Shown here one piece after another: positions 7,612-8,427 of a DNA stretch of 8,427 nt. This stretch comes from Wenzhouxiangella sp. (GTDB lineage Bacteria > Pseudomonadota > Gammaproteobacteria > Xanthomonadales > Wenzhouxiangellaceae). The position numbers and the translations under genes were made by a program. The notes under the pieces are model-generated. The model was not told where the DNA came from. It saw only the letters and a program-made list of their open reading frames with translations, and ran no database searches. Every line of letters begins with the position of its first letter. Positions within the stretch are counted from its first letter, which is position 1. Location: positions 1 through 8,427 of the forward strand of contig JAASTB010000076.1 of NCBI GenBank assembly GCA_021767625.1, given 5' to 3'.

Positions 7612-8146
7612 GCTCCATGCTCCTGGCCGATGCTTCGCCGGCCGTCAGTCGGTTTCTGAGCTTCTCTCTCGCCCGCGCCAGGCGGGACTTGGACCAGGAA
7701 ACGGTCTGCCCGGCCAGCTCGGCGATCTCGGCATGCTTCATGCCTTCGGCGTCGTGCAGCCAGACCACCTGGCGGTCGAGCTCGTCGAGCTCGTCAAAGG
7801 CCCGCTCCAGGTCCAGCGCCGTGTCGTGGTCGCGGAATTCCCCGCGCTCGGCGATCTCGGGCTGCTCGCCGGCCTGCCGCCGGTGCTGGTCCATCACCTG
7901 GTTGACCAGGATGCGCCGCAGCCAGAAGCCGAACTGCTCGGCCTTTCGCAGCTGGCCGATCCGCTCGAAGGCCAGAACGAAGGCCTGCTGGACCGCATCC
8001 CAGGCCCGCGCCTCGCAGCCGCTCAAGCGCACCGCCAGGGTCCAGGCCGGCTGGCTGTACTGGCGATAGACGCGCTCCTGGGTGCGACGGCAGCGTCGCT
8101 TCAGCGCGGCCAGGGCCAGGTCGTCGATGGGGCTCGAGAGGCTCAT
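7604..8146 (-). CDS. ECF-type RNA polymerase sigma factor
   Basis: Alternative sigma factor of 180 aa, the usual ECF length, directing RNA polymerase to a stress or surface regulon. Region 2 covers about 21-90, with the core-binding and -10 recognition helices AWDAVQQAFVLAF and FGFWLRRILVNQVMDQHRR. Region 4 covers about 112-167 (FDELDELDRQVVWLHDAEGMKHAEIAELAG, then SKSRLARAREKLRNRL), with a helix-turn-helix at about 136-160. Region 3 is absent, as in ECF factors. ATG at 8146 has no clear ribosome binding site; a 10-bp palindrome CGCCCGGGCG lies in the leader (8160-8169). It is first in a unit with the membrane protein (8-nt overlap) and the PDZ protein, an arrangement typical of sigma/anti-sigma pairs. 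Subfamily and regulon cannot be told from the sequence. Confidence 0.93.
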   Translation of the reverse strand: MSLSSPIDDLALAALKRRCRRTQERVYRQYSQPAWTLAVRLSGCEARAWDAVQQAFVLAFERIGQLRKAEQFGFWLRRILVNQVMDQHRRQAGEQPEIAERGEFRDHDTALDLERAFDELDELDRQVVWLHDAEGMKHAEIAELAGQTVSWSKSRLARAREKLRNRLTAGEASARSMEHG

Positions 8147-8181
8147 GTCGGTGTATAGACGCCCGGGCGGGCGAAAAGGTC

Positions 8182-8209
8182 GCAGACATGATTGTGCGGG
8201 AGGATTTCG
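8182..8209 (-). promoter_or_regulatory. Possible ECF (RpoE-like) promoter of the sigma gene
   Basis: On the minus strand CGAAATC (8209-8203) and GTCTGC (8187-8182) are 15 nt apart, the same spacing as the E. coli RpoE consensus GGAACTT-N15-GTCTAA. Matches are 4 of 7 and 4 of 6. The predicted start near 8175 leaves a leader of about 28 nt. If real, it would mean autoregulation, common for ECF factors. The match is modest and could be chance. Confidence 0.35.
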
Positions 8210-8220
8210 GAAAAAGCCCT

Positions 8221-8278
8221 GTCAAGCAGACTTGACATTAAGTAAAGCTGGCTTTACATTATGTAAACCGCGCTTTAC
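8221..8278. promoter_or_regulatory. Array of three phased dyad operators
   Basis: Three 16-bp dyads begin at 8221, 8242 and 8263, exactly 21 bp apart (two helical turns). The first is GTCAA-N6-TTGAC (8221-8236), the second GTAAA-N6-TTTAC (8242-8257), the third GTAAA-N6-TTTAC (8263-8278). The 5-bp spacers are also alike (ATTAA, ATTAT). The middle dyad has perfect 7-bp arms, GTAAAGC and GCTTTAC. The array covers the whole -35/-10 region of the rightward promoter, so a bound dimeric repressor would block it. The likely binder is a small helix-turn-helix regulator (inference); none is in the window. Confidence 0.8.
8232..8260 (+). promoter_or_regulatory. sigma70 promoter of the right-edge membrane protein
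   Basis: A perfect -35 TTGACA at 8232-8237, a 17-nt spacer and TACATT (4 of 6) at 8255-8260. The start is expected near 8267, giving a leader of about 52 nt to ATG 8319. Both boxes lie within the operator array: the -35 is shared with the right arm of the first dyad and the -10 with the right arm of the second. Confidence 0.7.
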
Positions 8279-8318
8279 ATGCGCCGTCATTGCAACCGCA
8301 ACCAAGGAGCCGAGAGCC

Positions 8319-8427
8319 ATGTCTTCGATGTCGTTTCAGGAAAAGAGCGCCTGGGGCACGCTGGCCAGCCTGCTGGTCATCGGCGCGCTGTATTTTTCAT
8401 CCGTGGCCAACCTCTGGCGCGCCGAGC
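8319..8427 (+). CDS. Small membrane protein, 5' end (cut by right edge)
   Basis: Only 36 codons are present. The protein opens MSSMSFQEKSAWGTLASLLV, and residues about 13-31 form a hydrophobic helix (LASLLVIGALYFSSVANL). ATG 8319 is supported by AAGGAG at 8304-8309 with 9-nt spacing; the in-frame ATG at 8328 is too far from it. The MSFQEKSAW opening followed by a membrane helix recalls a family of small multi-helix membrane proteins that, as I remember it, are often encoded next to a small XRE-type regulator. This is recall, not a search. The operator array upstream fits such a self-regulated pair. Function is unknown. Confidence 0.8.
   Translation, partial: MSSMSFQEKSAWGTLASLLVIGALYFSSVANLWRAE

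Overview
The window looks like a high-GC gammaproteobacterial chromosome. The F1Fo-ATP synthase operon has the canonical proteobacterial order I-B-E-F-H-A-G-D, and its proteins resemble the gammaproteobacterial subunits in length and motifs (alpha 515 aa, gamma 287, delta 178, b 157). The extreme GC bias gives long spurious antisense frames. A relative of the Xanthomonadales/Wenzhouxiangella/Chromatiales group is plausible from memory of similar proteins, but the sequence alone does not settle it.

Layout, left to right. (1) Positions 1-5851, minus strand: atpD (5' part only, running off the left edge), atpG, atpA, atpH, atpF, atpE, atpB and atpI, with gaps of 3 to 81 nt. Transcription runs right to left from a strong extended -10 promoter near 5971-6000. 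atpC and the rest of atpD would lie outside the window. Together these genes make the rotary proton-driven ATP synthase: a, b, c form the membrane Fo part, alpha, beta, gamma, delta the F1 part, and AtpI is an accessory membrane protein. (2) Positions 5986-8146, minus strand: a compact three-gene unit of an ECF sigma factor, a single-span cysteine-free membrane protein that is probably its anti-sigma factor (8-nt overlap), and an exported protein with a coiled coil and two PDZ domains. It ends in a hairpin plus T-run terminator. The likely theme is envelope-stress or surface signalling: the sigma factor is held by the membrane protein, and the PDZ protein senses or tunes from the periplasm. 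(3) Positions 8147-8427: a divergent regulatory region with a weak ECF-type promoter facing left and a sigma70-type promoter facing right. The latter is buried in three 16-bp dyad operators spaced exactly 21 bp apart and drives the start of a small membrane protein cut by the right edge.

No gene-free stretch exceeds 300 bases; the longest is the 172-nt divergent region 8147-8318, followed by the atpI leader region 5852-6024. I saw no tRNA, rRNA, CRISPR, insertion sequence or phage element. The ATP synthase part is ordinary core genome. The two places worth a second look are the phased operator array at the right edge and the sigma/anti-sigma/PDZ cassette.
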